Positions 18,727 through 29,600 of a stretch of DNA of 64,000 bases are shown here, piece after piece. The DNA comes from Tepidibacter mesophilus (GTDB lineage: Bacteria; Bacillota; Clostridia; Peptostreptococcales; Peptostreptococcaceae), in contig NZ_BDQY01000013.1 of NCBI RefSeq assembly GCF_002724055.1, positions 25,622-89,621 of the forward strand, read 5' to 3'. Position 1 is the first letter of the stretch; the number at the start of each line of letters is the position of its first letter. The position numbers and the translations under genes were made by a program. Under the pieces are notes generated by a model that was not told the origin of the DNA, did not search any database, and saw only the letters and a program-made list of their open reading frames with translations.

Positions 18727-21192
18727 ATGAATAATACTAAAAAAGTTTTATCAGTAGCTTTAGCAGGAGCGTTAGCTTTTGGATCAATGGGAGCGGCTTT
18801 TGCTGCAATGCCAGAGATGAAAGAAGATACAGATAAAAAGGTATCAGAAGCTGTAGAGAGATTATCAGCTTTTGGGATAGTAAATGGTATGGACGATGGA
18901 AAATATCATGAAGAAATGAAAGTTACAAGAGAGCAGTTTGCTAAGTTATTAGTAGAGACATTAGGGCTTGGAAATGCAGCAAATGCAGCTAATGGTTCAA
19001 CTCAATTTGCAGATGTTGAATCTTCAAGATGGTCATCAGGATATATCAATGTAGCAGTAGGACAAGGACTAATTAAAGGATATCCAGACGGAACATTCAA
19101 ACCAGCTCAAGAAGTATCTTATGCAGAAGCTGCGACAATGTTAGTTAGAGCATTAGGATATAAAGATGAGTATTTGCCAGGAAGCTGGCCAGGAAACTAT
19201 GTAGCTAAAGCTGCAGCAGTTAAAATAACTGATGATGTTAAATTCTCAAATGTATCAGGAACAGCTGATAGAGGAGAAGTAGCATTACTTGTAGATAACA
19301 CATTAGATGCAAATGTAATAAAGGTTTCAAGTTATGAAGGCGGAACAGTTAAGTACTATGAATCAGATGAATCTTTATTAAATGACAAACTAGATATAAC
19401 TGAAAAAACTGATTTAAGATTAGTTGGAGATCAATTATTAGATTCAAGTATAGATAAAGATGAATTAAGATTTAAAGATACAGAAGATAATTCAACAAAA
19501 GAATTAGATGTAGCTCAAGATGTTAATGCAGATGCTTTAATGGGACTTAAAGTAAAAGTATATGTAAATGCAGATGATGAAGTAATATTTATGCAAAGAG
19601 ATGGAAATGAAGATGTAGTTGTTGATGCGGTAGCTAGCAAAACTGCTAACGATGTTACATTAGTTGAAGAAGATGAAACTTATGATACTGATAATGCAAC
19701 AGTATATACATTGGGAGATAGCTCAAATGAATTAGCTTCAAACATGTTAGGTAGATTCATAATAGAAGGAGACGAAGTTGTATTTGCAAATGTAATAAAG
19801 CCAGAAGTAAATGCAATGGTAGTTAAATCAGTAGATAAAGATACTAAAGAAATAACAGGATCTATAGAAACATCTGAAGATGAAACAGTAAACTTAGCAG
19901 ATGATTATGATAAGTTTGAAATAAAAGATGTAAATGGAAAGAAATTAAGCTTAGAAGATATAAAAGCTAACAACGTAGTATATGTAACTAAAACTACAAT
20001 AGAAGGTGACGACGTAGCTGTTGTAACAGTAGTTCAAAACAATACTATAGAAGGAAAATTAACTAAAATCAAAAGTGATAAAATAGAAATAACTGACAAA
20101 GAATACAAAGTATCTGATGTATATGCAAATGCTACATTCTCAGTAGATAATGGAGATGAAATAAAAGATTATTCAGATGCATACACTAATGGAGATACAG
20201 ATTTAGAAGATGCAGATGATGCAGATATAGTAGCAGTTAAGGATATGTTAGGAAGAGTATTATACTTTGCAACAGATATAGAGTCTACATCAGATGATAT
20301 ATATGGTGTAGTAACAAGAACTTATGCTGACAATGATAGAGTTAAGATATACGTACCAGCTACTGGAGAAGAAGTAACATACAATCCAGAAGAAGAAGCT
20401 GATATAGCTACGCTAGTAGCAGGAGATTTCATTAAGTTCTCATTAAACAAAGATGGAGAAATAGCAGATGGAACTATAGACAAATCAGCTCAAGATGTAA
20501 CTCTTGCAACAGGTGATTTAGGATCAAGCTCTATTAAACTAGATGATGGAACAGTATTATCAGTATCAGATTCATCTATCTTAATATCAGAAGAAGATGC
20601 GGCAGCAGGAATTTCAACAGATACAGACGATATATCTTTAATTAAGTGGGATGATATCAAAGAAGATACAGTTGGAGCAGTAGATGCTAAAGTATTCAAG
20701 AATGATAAAGGTGAAATAGAAGCTATAATATTCTTAAACAATGGAATATCAACAGCATCTGATTCAAAAGAAGCAGCATATATAATAGATTCTTGGAAAA
20801 AAGGTTCAGACACTTATGTTAAAGTAGCTTTAACAAATGGAGAAATTAAAGAGTATAAATTAGATGGAACTTCTATAGTTGACGAAAAAGGATATGTAGT
20901 AGAGTTCAAATCAAATGGAGAAATAGCAGTATCAACTGATACTAAATACACAAGTGTATCAGGAAAAGTATATGAGAAAGATGGAGATTACATCAGACTA
21001 TACACAGATGCAAATGACAACGGAGTTTACGATGCTGGAGATACTTTAGGAAGCACTTACTACAGAGTAGGTAGCGACACTTTAATATACGATGAGGCAG
21101 ATAAGAAGAGAATATCTAACGTAACTAAGAACACAGATGTAGAAATAATAGTTGAAGATGGAAAAGAAATAAAAGTAATAGATATGAACTAA
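18727..21192 (+). CDS. S-layer protein with N-terminal SLH domains (paralogue 2)
   Basis: An 821-residue secreted surface-layer protein with the same plan as paralogue 1. Signal peptide ends near AAFA/AM (about residue 26). Three N-terminal SLH repeats cover about residues 33-195 (SAFGIVNGMDDGKYHEE, then GYPDGTFKPAQEVSYAEAA, then a diverged third). A beta-rich acidic body follows, and DANDNGVYDAGD near residue 765 resembles an EF-hand-type calcium loop. GAGGAGG SD. It is identical in protein sequence to the gene at 21543, so gene dosage has recently doubled. It has its own promoter and terminator. The protein probably self-assembles on the wall; calcium dependence is inferred from the loop only. 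Confidence 0.93.
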   Translation: MNNTKKVLSVALAGALAFGSMGAAFAAMPEMKEDTDKKVSEAVERLSAFGIVNGMDDGKYHEEMKVTREQFAKLLVETLGLGNAANAANGSTQFADVESSRWSSGYINVAVGQGLIKGYPDGTFKPAQEVSYAEAATMLVRALGYKDEYLPGSWPGNYVAKAAAVKITDDVKFSNVSGTADRGEVALLVDNTLDANVIKVSSYEGGTVKYYESDESLLNDKLDITEKTDLRLVGDQLLDSSIDKDELRFKDTEDNSTKELDVAQDVNADALMGLKVKVYVNADDEVIFMQRDGNEDVVVDAVASKTANDVTLVEEDETYDTDNATVYTLGDSSNELASNMLGRFIIEGDEVVFANVIKPEVNAMVVKSVDKDTKEITGSIETSEDETVNLADDYDKFEIKDVNGKKLSLEDIKANNVVYVTKTTIEGDDVAVVTVVQNNTIEGKLTKIKSDKIEITDKEYKVSDVYANATFSVDNGDEIKDYSDAYTNGDTDLEDADDADIVAVKDMLGRVLYFATDIESTSDDIYGVVTRTYADNDRVKIYVPATGEEVTYNPEEEADIATLVAGDFIKFSLNKDGEIADGTIDKSAQDVTLATGDLGSSSIKLDDGTVLSVSDSSILISEEDAAAGISTDTDDISLIKWDDIKEDTVGAVDAKVFKNDKGEIEAIIFLNNGISTASDSKEAAYIIDSWKKGSDTYVKVALTNGEIKEYKLDGTSIVDEKGYVVEFKSNGEIAVSTDTKYTSVSGKVYEKDGDYIRLYTDANDNGVYDAGDTLGSTYYRVGSDTLIYDEADKKRISNVTKNTDVEIIVEDGKEIKVIDMN

Positions 21193-21214
21193 TTAAATAA
21201 AAGTTTAGAGGATA

Positions 21215-21248
21215 AAGGGGTTATGTATTTTACATAACCCCTTATTTT
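21215..21248 (+). terminator. Terminator of S-layer gene 2
   Basis: Perfect 13-bp stem (21215-21227 / 21231-21243) with loop TTT, followed by ATTTTTT. It differs completely from the terminator of the twin gene at 24021. Confidence 0.9.
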
Positions 21249-21309
21249 TTAATTATTAGTAAAATTATAATGATTTGAAACATTATGAAGCAAATTTTTT
21301 ATATTCAAT

Positions 21310-21379
21310 GAAACTATATAATTTGGAATATGTAGATAACATTGATTAGATATCTATACTTGCAACTAGACAAATTTTA
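21310..21379 (+). repeat. Family B repeat, internally deleted copy B3 (70 bp)
   Basis: Aligns with the left part of B1/B2 (GATAACATTGAT loop) up to GCAACTA, then jumps to the right end (GACAAATTTTA). B1 contains GCAACTA twice, so the missing stretch is exactly what recombination or slippage between these two 7-bp repeats would remove. The copy abuts the left edge of the duplicated S-layer unit at 21380. Confidence 0.7.
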
Positions 21380-21417
21380 TGTAATACATTTGTAACGATA
21401 GTGTAAACCTTGTGTAA

Positions 21418-21446
21418 TTGTAATTAAGGCTATAGGGCTATATAAT
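21418..21446 (+). promoter_or_regulatory. Promoter of S-layer gene 3
   Basis: Same TTGTAA-17-TATAAT as at 18602-18630, carried along by the duplication. Confidence 0.7.
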
Positions 21447-21542
21447 GGGTAATGTAGACGAGGCAATATAAAATAACTTAAAAGAAGAAAAAACTCTGAA
21501 TCATAAAAAAAATGACAACTAAGTTTGAGGAGGAATATATAA

Positions 21543-24008
21543 ATGAATAATACTAAAAAAGTTTTATCAGTAGCTTTAGCAGGAGCGTTAGCTTTTGGAT
21601 CAATGGGAGCGGCTTTTGCTGCAATGCCAGAGATGAAAGAAGATACAGATAAAAAGGTATCAGAAGCTGTAGAGAGGCTATCAGCTTTTGGAATAGTAAA
21701 TGGTATGGACGATGGAAAATACCATGAAGAAATGAAAGTTACAAGAGAGCAGTTTGCTAAGTTATTAGTAGAGACATTAGGGCTTGGAAATGCAGCAAAT
21801 GCAGCTAATGGTTCAACTCAATTTGCAGATGTTGAATCTTCAAGATGGTCATCAGGATATATCAATGTAGCAGTAGGACAAGGACTAATTAAAGGATATC
21901 CAGACGGAACATTCAAACCAGCTCAAGAAGTATCTTATGCAGAAGCTGCGACAATGTTAGTTAGAGCATTAGGATATAAAGATGAGTATTTACCAGGAAG
22001 CTGGCCAGGAAACTATGTAGCTAAAGCTGCAGCAGTTAAAATAACTGATGATGTTAAATTCTCAAATGTATCAGGAACAGCTGATAGAGGAGAAGTAGCA
22101 TTACTTGTAGACAACACATTAGATGCAAATGTAATAAAGGTTTCAAGTTATGAAGGCGGAACAGTTAAGTACTATGAATCAGATGAATCTTTATTAAATG
22201 ACAAACTAGATATAACTGAAAAAACTGATTTAAGATTAGTTGGAGATCAATTATTAGATTCAAGTATAGATAAAGATGAATTAAGATTTAAAGATACAGA
22301 AGATAATTCAACAAAAGAATTAGATGTAGCTCAAGATGTTAATGCAGATGCTTTAATGGGACTTAAAGTAAAAGTATATGTAAATGCAGATGATGAAGTA
22401 ATATTTATGCAAAGAGATGGAAATGAAGATGTAGTTGTTGATGCGGTAGCTAGCAAAACTGCTAACGATGTTACATTAGTTGAAGAAGATGAAACTTATG
22501 ATACTGATAATGCAACAGTATATACATTGGGAGATAGCTCAAATGAATTAGCTTCAAACATGTTAGGTAGATTCATAATAGAAGGAGACGAAGTTGTATT
22601 TGCAAATGTAATAAAGCCAGAAGTAAATGCAATGGTAGTTAAATCAGTAGATAAAGATACTAAAGAAATAACAGGATCTATAGAAACATCTGAAGATGAA
22701 ACAGTAAACTTAGCAGATGATTATGATAAGTTTGAAATAAAAGATGTAAATGGAAAGAAATTAAGCTTAGAAGATATAAAAGCTAACAACGTAGTATATG
22801 TAACTAAAACTACAATAGAAGGTGACGACGTAGCTGTTGTAACAGTAGTTCAAAACAATACTATAGAAGGAAAATTAACTAAAATCAAAAGTGATAAAAT
22901 AGAAATAACTGACAAAGAATACAAAGTATCTGATGTATATGCAAATGCTACATTCTCAGTAGATAATGGAGATGAAATAAAAGATTATTCAGATGCATAC
23001 ACTAATGGAGATACAGATTTAGAAGATGCAGATGATGCAGATATAGTAGCAGTTAAGGATATGTTAGGAAGAGTATTATACTTTGCAACAGATATAGAGT
23101 CTACATCAGATGATATATATGGTGTAGTAACAAGAACTTATGCTGACAATGATAGAGTTAAGATATACGTACCAGCTACTGGAGAAGAAGTAACATACAA
23201 TCCAGAAGAAGAAGCTGATATAGCTACGCTAGTAGCAGGAGATTTCATTAAGTTCTCATTAAACAAAGATGGAGAAATAGCAGATGGAACTATAGACAAA
23301 TCAGCTCAAGATGTAACTCTTGCAACAGGTGATTTAGGATCAAGCTCTATTAAACTAGATGATGGAACAGTATTATCAGTATCAGATTCATCTATCTTAA
23401 TATCAGAAGAAGATGCGGCAGCAGGAATTTCAACAGATACAGACGATATATCTTTAATTAAGTGGGATGATATCAAAGAAGATACAGTTGGAGCAGTAGA
23501 TGCTAAAGTATTCAAGAATGATAAAGGTGAAATAGAAGCTATAATATTCTTAAACAATGGAATATCAACAGCATCTGATTCAAAAGAAGCAGCATATATA
23601 ATAGATTCTTGGAAAAAAGGTTCAGACACTTATGTTAAAGTAGCTTTAACAAATGGAGAAATTAAAGAGTATAAATTAGATGGAACTTCTATAGTTGACG
23701 AAAAAGGATATGTAGTAGAGTTCAAATCAAATGGAGAAATAGCAGTATCAACTGATACTAAATACACAAGTGTATCAGGAAAAGTATATGAGAAAGATGG
23801 AGATTACATCAGACTATACACAGATGCAAATGACAACGGAGTTTACGATGCTGGAGATACTTTAGGAAGCACTTACTACAGAGTAGGTAGCGACACTTTA
23901 ATATACGATGAGGCAGATAAGAAGAGAATATCTAACGTAACTAAGAACACAGATGTAGAAATAATAGTTGAAGATGGAAAAGAAATAAAAGTAATAGATA
24001 TGAACTAA
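21543..24008 (+). CDS. S-layer protein with N-terminal SLH domains (paralogue 3, twin of 18727)
   Basis: Protein identical to the 821-residue product of 18727-21192: signal peptide, three SLH repeats, beta-rich acidic body and C-terminal calcium-like loop. The silent differences from its twin include AGGCTA for AGATTA, GGA for GGG and TAC for TAT. At the GGA and TAC sites this copy matches paralogue 1, which hints at gene conversion from the first gene. Own promoter and own, different, terminator. Two identical S-layer genes suggest selection for high output or a reservoir for recombination and phase changes; neither can be told from sequence. Confidence 0.93.
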   Translation: MNNTKKVLSVALAGALAFGSMGAAFAAMPEMKEDTDKKVSEAVERLSAFGIVNGMDDGKYHEEMKVTREQFAKLLVETLGLGNAANAANGSTQFADVESSRWSSGYINVAVGQGLIKGYPDGTFKPAQEVSYAEAATMLVRALGYKDEYLPGSWPGNYVAKAAAVKITDDVKFSNVSGTADRGEVALLVDNTLDANVIKVSSYEGGTVKYYESDESLLNDKLDITEKTDLRLVGDQLLDSSIDKDELRFKDTEDNSTKELDVAQDVNADALMGLKVKVYVNADDEVIFMQRDGNEDVVVDAVASKTANDVTLVEEDETYDTDNATVYTLGDSSNELASNMLGRFIIEGDEVVFANVIKPEVNAMVVKSVDKDTKEITGSIETSEDETVNLADDYDKFEIKDVNGKKLSLEDIKANNVVYVTKTTIEGDDVAVVTVVQNNTIEGKLTKIKSDKIEITDKEYKVSDVYANATFSVDNGDEIKDYSDAYTNGDTDLEDADDADIVAVKDMLGRVLYFATDIESTSDDIYGVVTRTYADNDRVKIYVPATGEEVTYNPEEEADIATLVAGDFIKFSLNKDGEIADGTIDKSAQDVTLATGDLGSSSIKLDDGTVLSVSDSSILISEEDAAAGISTDTDDISLIKWDDIKEDTVGAVDAKVFKNDKGEIEAIIFLNNGISTASDSKEAAYIIDSWKKGSDTYVKVALTNGEIKEYKLDGTSIVDEKGYVVEFKSNGEIAVSTDTKYTSVSGKVYEKDGDYIRLYTDANDNGVYDAGDTLGSTYYRVGSDTLIYDEADKKRISNVTKNTDVEIIVEDGKEIKVIDMN

Positions 24009-24020
24009 TTAAAAGCTTAA

Positions 24021-24062
24021 AAATAATAGCTGGTACAATTATGTACCAGCTATTATTTTTTT
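24021..24062 (+). terminator. Terminator of S-layer gene 3
   Basis: A 17-bp perfect stem (24021-24037 / 24042-24058) with a 4-nt loop, followed by a T-run. Ends the S-layer block. Confidence 0.92.
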
Positions 24063-24103
24063 ATGTTAATATTTAAATAGAAATATTTTCAATATAATAT
24101 GTT

Positions 24104-24131
24104 TTGAATATACACTTCAAAAACTTATACT
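24104..24131 (+). promoter_or_regulatory. Putative promoter of the large surface-protein operon
   Basis: TTGAAT (24104-24109), 16-bp spacer, TATACT (24126-24131), 49 nt before ATG 24181. By eye only. Confidence 0.4.
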
Positions 24132-24180
24132 AAATGCCGATATATAGAACATAATGTAAATATTTTAGAGGGGGGATAAT

Positions 24181-26634
24181 ATGAGAAAAATAAGCTTAAT
24201 GTTAATATTTGCAATAATAATTACTATGATACCTATAGATATATCAAATGCTGTAGGGATTACAGATACTCTTAGTCTTAGAACTAGTAAAGAGACTATA
24301 AGTAAAAATCAAGTAGGAGTAAATTATGATACAGAATACATAGAAGTGGTATATGGATCTAGTTATACAAAAGATCCATTAAAAGATATAAATACTAGTA
24401 TAGATATACTAGTGAATGGAACTACAGATAAAGATAATTATAATTTTAGTGTGAATTTAACGGAGCATAAAATTAGAATATCTTCAAAGGATTCAAGTAG
24501 AAAGTTGAACCCTAATTCTTTATATACAGTACATATAGTTGCTGGATTATTTAAGGATAGTTCAAGTATTGCTAATCCAGAAATAAACTATAATTTTGTT
24601 ACAAAATTTAATAATACAAGTCAAACTGGAATTATAGATAATACAGAGTATAGTGCAGGGACTATAATTTATACTTTTATTGATGATATAGAGTTCAATT
24701 TTAATGCTAAAGATAATATTCAAAATTATATAACGCTAACATCTTCTTTAACAGATAATCTAAAGGATGAGACTTATGTGGCTGATAATATATCGAACTA
24801 TGAATGGAATATAGATTCTACAGATAATAAGAAACTTATAGTTAAAAGAGAAGATTTAGGAGATTTTAAGGATCTTTCAAAATATACAGTTACTTTAAAG
24901 CCAAACTGTGTGTACCTTAAAAATGCAACTACTATATATAATCAGCAAAATATTATAAACTTTAGTACGGATAATATGAATGATATAGTAAGTAGTACAG
25001 ATCCTATTGATGGAGATGATAATATAGGCCTACATCCTATTATAAGTGTGAAGTTCAAAGACAAATATCCTATAGATATTAATATAGACAAAACTAAGCT
25101 AAGTCTTATATCAGGAAGTGGAGTCACATATACTAATGTTCAAAATTATGTTTATGTTGATAATACATCTAATTCTTTGAAAATAGATATGAATAATTTA
25201 TATAATGATACTAAATTTGAACTTTCAAAGAGTGAAGAGTATACTGTTAAATTAGCACCTGGAGCTATTGGATTACAAGGGAAATTGAATTCAAGCAATA
25301 CTTTATTTAGGTACAATAAGGATATAACTTTTAAATTTCAAACTATAAAAGATAGACCTAAGATAGTAGAGACCTATCCTATTAATAGCTCATCAAATAG
25401 ATTTGATGAAAATAAGTTACATAAAGAGTCGGATGGAACTTATTATTTAACAGCTAAATTTGAAGATTTAGATAAAGGTATTGAATTATATAATGGAAAT
25501 AAAACTCCTATTGGATTTACTCTTTATGCTGATGGAAGCAGTGAAAATTTGATAGATGAAACTAAGGAGCTTATCTTAGATACAGAAACATATAGTTCCT
25601 CTAAAAAAACTTATATGTACATACCTATAAAAGAAAAACCAGGGGCTAACACTAAATACGATTGGTACGTTCCTGGAAATATAGTAGAAAATGGAGCTTT
25701 AAATGAATCAGGAGAAAAACTTTTAAATAATGCACAGTCATTCTCATTCACAACAACTCCAATGCCGATAGTTTCAAAGATTGTAGATGCTACTGTAGGT
25801 GAGGATTATGACGAAGATGAACCGATAATATTAGAAGGTGGAATGTTCTATTCAGGTGGAGTTAAGGTATACTTTGAAAATGAATTTGGACATAAAGAAA
25901 GAGCTGAAAGAGTAGTTATAAATGGTAAAATAGCTAAGGTATATCTTCCGGATGGAAGTGACAGATTAGAACCTGGAACTTATAAGATAATAGTTGAAAA
26001 TGATGATAATCATAAAACAGTTGTAGAATTTGATACATTAAGCGTTATTAAAAAAGGTGATTTTGCTCCGCTAGAAGATAAGAAAGTAATTAAAGATGAT
26101 TCTAAGGGGAAAGTTGAACAAAATATGAAGGTTAGTGAAGATACTTTAATACTTAGTTCTTCGTATAAAAAAAAGAGTAGCTTAGAATTAGATTTAGATG
26201 AGATTATGGGAGAAGATAGTGTAGTTAGAAAAATAAAGTATGAGGGAAGTAAAAGTAGCGTACATTCAAATATTAATACAAAGTCGAAGTATGCAAATAT
26301 AGATATATACAATTTAAGACCTATTGATTATGATAGAGATAAGGATATTGTTGTATCTATTGGGAGAGTTGAACCGATAGTTATAGATAGTATAAAGAAC
26401 AAGTTAAGATCAGTTCATGTAGTATCTGATTTTATACAGGTTACGGGAGATAATTTTACTTTTGAAAGTGTGAATATTAAAATTCCATATGAGTATGCAG
26501 GTGATAATATTAATGTTTTAAGATATGATGAAGAAATGAGAAATTGGTATACAGTTCCATTTAGTATCGATAGAGCAGATAATAATGTATATATTAAATC
26601 AAGCAAAAAAGGAATATTTGTAGTTGTAGATTAA
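24181..26634 (+). CDS. Secreted Ig-like (Big_5/IPT) surface protein
   Basis: An 817-residue exported protein. Residues 1-26 are a signal peptide (basic start, hydrophobic core, SNAVG cleavage region). The body has several modules of the bacterial Ig-like 'SbsA' kind: repeated PxxGDDNIGLHP/PIISVKF, LxxSEEYTVKLAPGAI and PINSSSNRFDENK signatures spaced roughly 130 residues apart. About 530-620 looks like one IPT/TIG domain (ILEGGMFYSGGVKVYFEN). The C-terminal 150 residues end in a domain (LRYDEEMRNWYTVPFS ... GIFVVVD) that recurs in related form at the end of the next protein. No SLH, LPxTG or membrane anchor is visible. It is 11 nt upstream of a 2119-residue protein with an AGGAGG-like SD, so the two are co-expressed. 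Probably structural or adhesive. Confidence 0.82.
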   Translation: MRKISLMLIFAIIITMIPIDISNAVGITDTLSLRTSKETISKNQVGVNYDTEYIEVVYGSSYTKDPLKDINTSIDILVNGTTDKDNYNFSVNLTEHKIRISSKDSSRKLNPNSLYTVHIVAGLFKDSSSIANPEINYNFVTKFNNTSQTGIIDNTEYSAGTIIYTFIDDIEFNFNAKDNIQNYITLTSSLTDNLKDETYVADNISNYEWNIDSTDNKKLIVKREDLGDFKDLSKYTVTLKPNCVYLKNATTIYNQQNIINFSTDNMNDIVSSTDPIDGDDNIGLHPIISVKFKDKYPIDINIDKTKLSLISGSGVTYTNVQNYVYVDNTSNSLKIDMNNLYNDTKFELSKSEEYTVKLAPGAIGLQGKLNSSNTLFRYNKDITFKFQTIKDRPKIVETYPINSSSNRFDENKLHKESDGTYYLTAKFEDLDKGIELYNGNKTPIGFTLYADGSSENLIDETKELILDTETYSSSKKTYMYIPIKEKPGANTKYDWYVPGNIVENGALNESGEKLLNNAQSFSFTTTPMPIVSKIVDATVGEDYDEDEPIILEGGMFYSGGVKVYFENEFGHKERAERVVINGKIAKVYLPDGSDRLEPGTYKIIVENDDNHKTVVEFDTLSVIKKGDFAPLEDKKVIKDDSKGKVEQNMKVSEDTLILSSSYKKKSSLELDLDEIMGEDSVVRKIKYEGSKSSVHSNINTKSKYANIDIYNLRPIDYDRDKDIVVSIGRVEPIVIDSIKNKLRSVHVVSDFIQVTGDNFTFESVNIKIPYEYAGDNINVLRYDEEMRNWYTVPFSIDRADNNVYIKSSKKGIFVVVD

Positions 26635-26645
26635 GGAGGGGAAAT

Positions 26646-29600
26646 ATGAAACGTATTAGTTGGATTAAAAGGGTTACATCTTTTATTCTTGTTTTTATGA
26701 TGGCTTTTGGGATGATTCCATGGAGTGATATATCATCTTATGCCTATGATGAATCTAGATATTATGTAGATCAAATAACTATAACTAAAATTTATGAAGA
26801 TGGAGGATACTCAGTTAAACAAACAAAAGTTACTGTAGAAGGAGCTTATCTTCAAGGTGCTTCTGTAGGTACTATGACAATAACTGGGTATAATGAATTT
26901 ACAAATAGAACAATGAATTCAGATTCAGTACTTGAATTTATAGTTGATGGAAATATAGTAGGAGATGCAATACGTGTGGGAAGTACAAAAATAGATATAG
27001 ATATGATCACCATTCCTGCTCTTTCCAATATAGATAAAAGGAATGTAATAGCAGGAGAAGAAAAGCTTGTTCTTACTGGACCAAATTTAAAAAAGTTAAT
27101 AGATGAACCAGATAAATATAAAGCTTTTTATTCAAATGTCGCACAGGCAAACGGTAAGATTGCACTAAGTTTAATCGAAAAAGATGCTGTAAAGCAGGAA
27201 TATGAAACAACTACAAATTTAACTGGAGTAGCTGGACTTCAAAATATAGTAATAACAAAAGAAGAAACTAAAGCTGGATTAGCTTTCCCAAGCGGAAATA
27301 AAGATGTAAAGCTTACCATACAAAATACTTATCTTGAACAATTTAGATTAATAAATAAAATACAACCAGACACTCTTGACATGAACCCAAATAGAGGTAA
27401 GGCAGGAGAAGGAAGTGAGATAGGGGATGAAATTTTATTTACGGCTAAAACTGGACTAGATAGATATGATGTATTTTTCTTAAAGGATTTGACTGATAAA
27501 TTTACTAATGATAAAAAAGGTGTTAATACGGACTTTATTCCAAATGTTGATGGAAAACAAGTACTAAAAACAAATATTCCATATAAAAAGCCTGGAATAA
27601 TAGAACCTGGAGAATATTTTGTAGTAATTACTAATGAGATACCACCTGGCAAAGATCCTAATAATGAAGTTACAATGCAGTATGTACTTCCTGAAAAGTT
27701 TACTATAATAGAAGCAGACCAAAAGATGAAAATAATAAATATAGCTCCTAATAGTGGACCCGATACAGGAATTAATGCTGAAATATCAGGACTTTTCTTT
27801 GGAACACTTAATATACCAGACTTAAATCCAAACGCTGGATCAAATTCTGGTATAGATGTAAAAAAACCAATTGCAGGTTCATCGGATGAAGTAATGGATA
27901 TATCATATCCAGATTATGTTGATGGAAAGTACAAAGGAAAAGATATAGCTACAGTAGAAAGACAAGTTAAGGTAATAATTGGTGATGTTGCAAAATTTGC
28001 AAGAAAGCCAAGTGATAATACTTCTTATGATTATAGTTTTTCAAATGTACTAGATAGGATACAAATAATAACACCTCAAGTCTCGGATGCAGAAAAAAAT
28101 CCTGTAAAAGATGTAATTGTTGAGACTGTAACTACTATAACACTTAAATCAGGAGATAAAGTAACATTAAAGGATAGATCAGAATTGAAAAATGGATTTA
28201 CATATAATGCAAGTAAAATAACTCCAAGAATTGATAAAGTTATTCCAGAGAAAATACAAGTTACAAAAGAGAATAACACTAAATATACATTAAGTGAAGA
28301 TCGACTAATATCAATAGAAGGAGAGAATTTTTTAATAAATAAATATACAAAGCCAGATGGAACTGAAGAGGTTAGATACCCAATAATAGAACTTGGAAAT
28401 GATATAAGGCTTAATAAAAATAGTACTGGAACTAAATCAAATCCAGATTTATATTTAAAAATATTTGATAAAAGTGGGAATGAACTTGATGGAAGTAAAG
28501 GAAACGAGGTAGGAAGCAAGATAATAGTTATAATTCCAAAACATTATAACTATAAGAATATAGATAAAGATGGAACGGTAATAAGTGAAGGTGAAGAAGA
28601 TACATTCACTACAAACATTGGAAAAACACATGTGAAAGTGATAAATCCTATAAGAAATAGCAGCGAGGAAGGGCTTTCAGACAAAAAATTTGATGCTGTA
28701 GAATTTGTGGATGTAAACGATGATCCAGTAGTCAAAAGTGTAACGCCAAATATAGTTACTGTAGCTGGTGGAGAAGAAATAAAAATAGAGGGTAGCAACT
28801 TTAAAGATGGAGTTAAAGTTTTTATAGATGGTGTGGAAGTTAAAACGATAAAACGTGAAGGTGATGGTCAAAAGATTACATTCACAGCACCTAAAGGAAG
28901 AGAAGGGACTACTCAGATTCAGGTTATGAATCCAAGTGGAGCAATAGCAATAGCTGATTTTACTTATGTTAAGACTTATACAGAGCCTAAACTTACTTCT
29001 TTTTCACCTAATAAAGGAAGTAATGGAATATTAGTTGTTGTAAATGGAGATAATTTTTTAAAGCCAGATCCGTCTACAACAGATACGAGTGGAGCAAACA
29101 TATTCAAACTAACAGGAACAAGAATACTATTAAGTGGAAGAGATATAAATGATTATTACAAGGATTCTAATAATAAAATAAGTCTTCAAGATTTTAAATC
29201 AAAGGATGAAAAGATAATAAAGCCAACACAGGATGATTTAGTTGAAGTTGGAAGCTATTATCAAAGTGTGTTACTACAAGAAAAAGATAAAGCTAATAGT
29301 TTTTACACAATAGATACAAATACCAAAGGTGAGGTAACTTTATCTAATGGTAAAGATGAGAGTTATACAATAACAAAACCAGTAACCCCAGGATCTACCA
29401 CTGAATTTTATGCATTATCAGGAAAAGGAGTGCAATACAAGGTAGAATTATCCAGTGATGTAGATAAAGATATATTAACTATAAAATATGCAAGTAATAA
29501 CAGCGTAAAAACTGAGCTATACACAAAAACACCATATGTTATAGATGATGGAAAAATAGTAGGGCATAGAGTAAAAGTAATAAGTAAAAATGAAATTCAC

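Larger units (their letters stand above)
18564..21197 (+). repeat. Tandem duplication unit, first copy (2634 bp)
   Basis: Promoter, leader and the whole S-layer gene are repeated at 21380-24013 with a constant offset of 2816 bp. By eye the copies differ at about six positions, all silent and all in the first 600 bp of the gene. Similarity starts at TGTAATACATTTG just after the previous terminator and stops five bases after the stop codon, so the two copies have different terminators. Confidence 0.95.
21380..24013 (+). repeat. Tandem duplication unit, second copy (2634 bp)
   Basis: Second copy of 18564-21197. Its left edge joins directly to the family B remnant; its right edge runs into a new terminator. 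Confidence 0.95.

Noticed and set aside
23306..23629. Minus-strand open frames repeated in both S-layer twins
   Set aside because: Identical because the sense genes are duplicated; they have no SD and mirror the coding bias of the S-layer genes.
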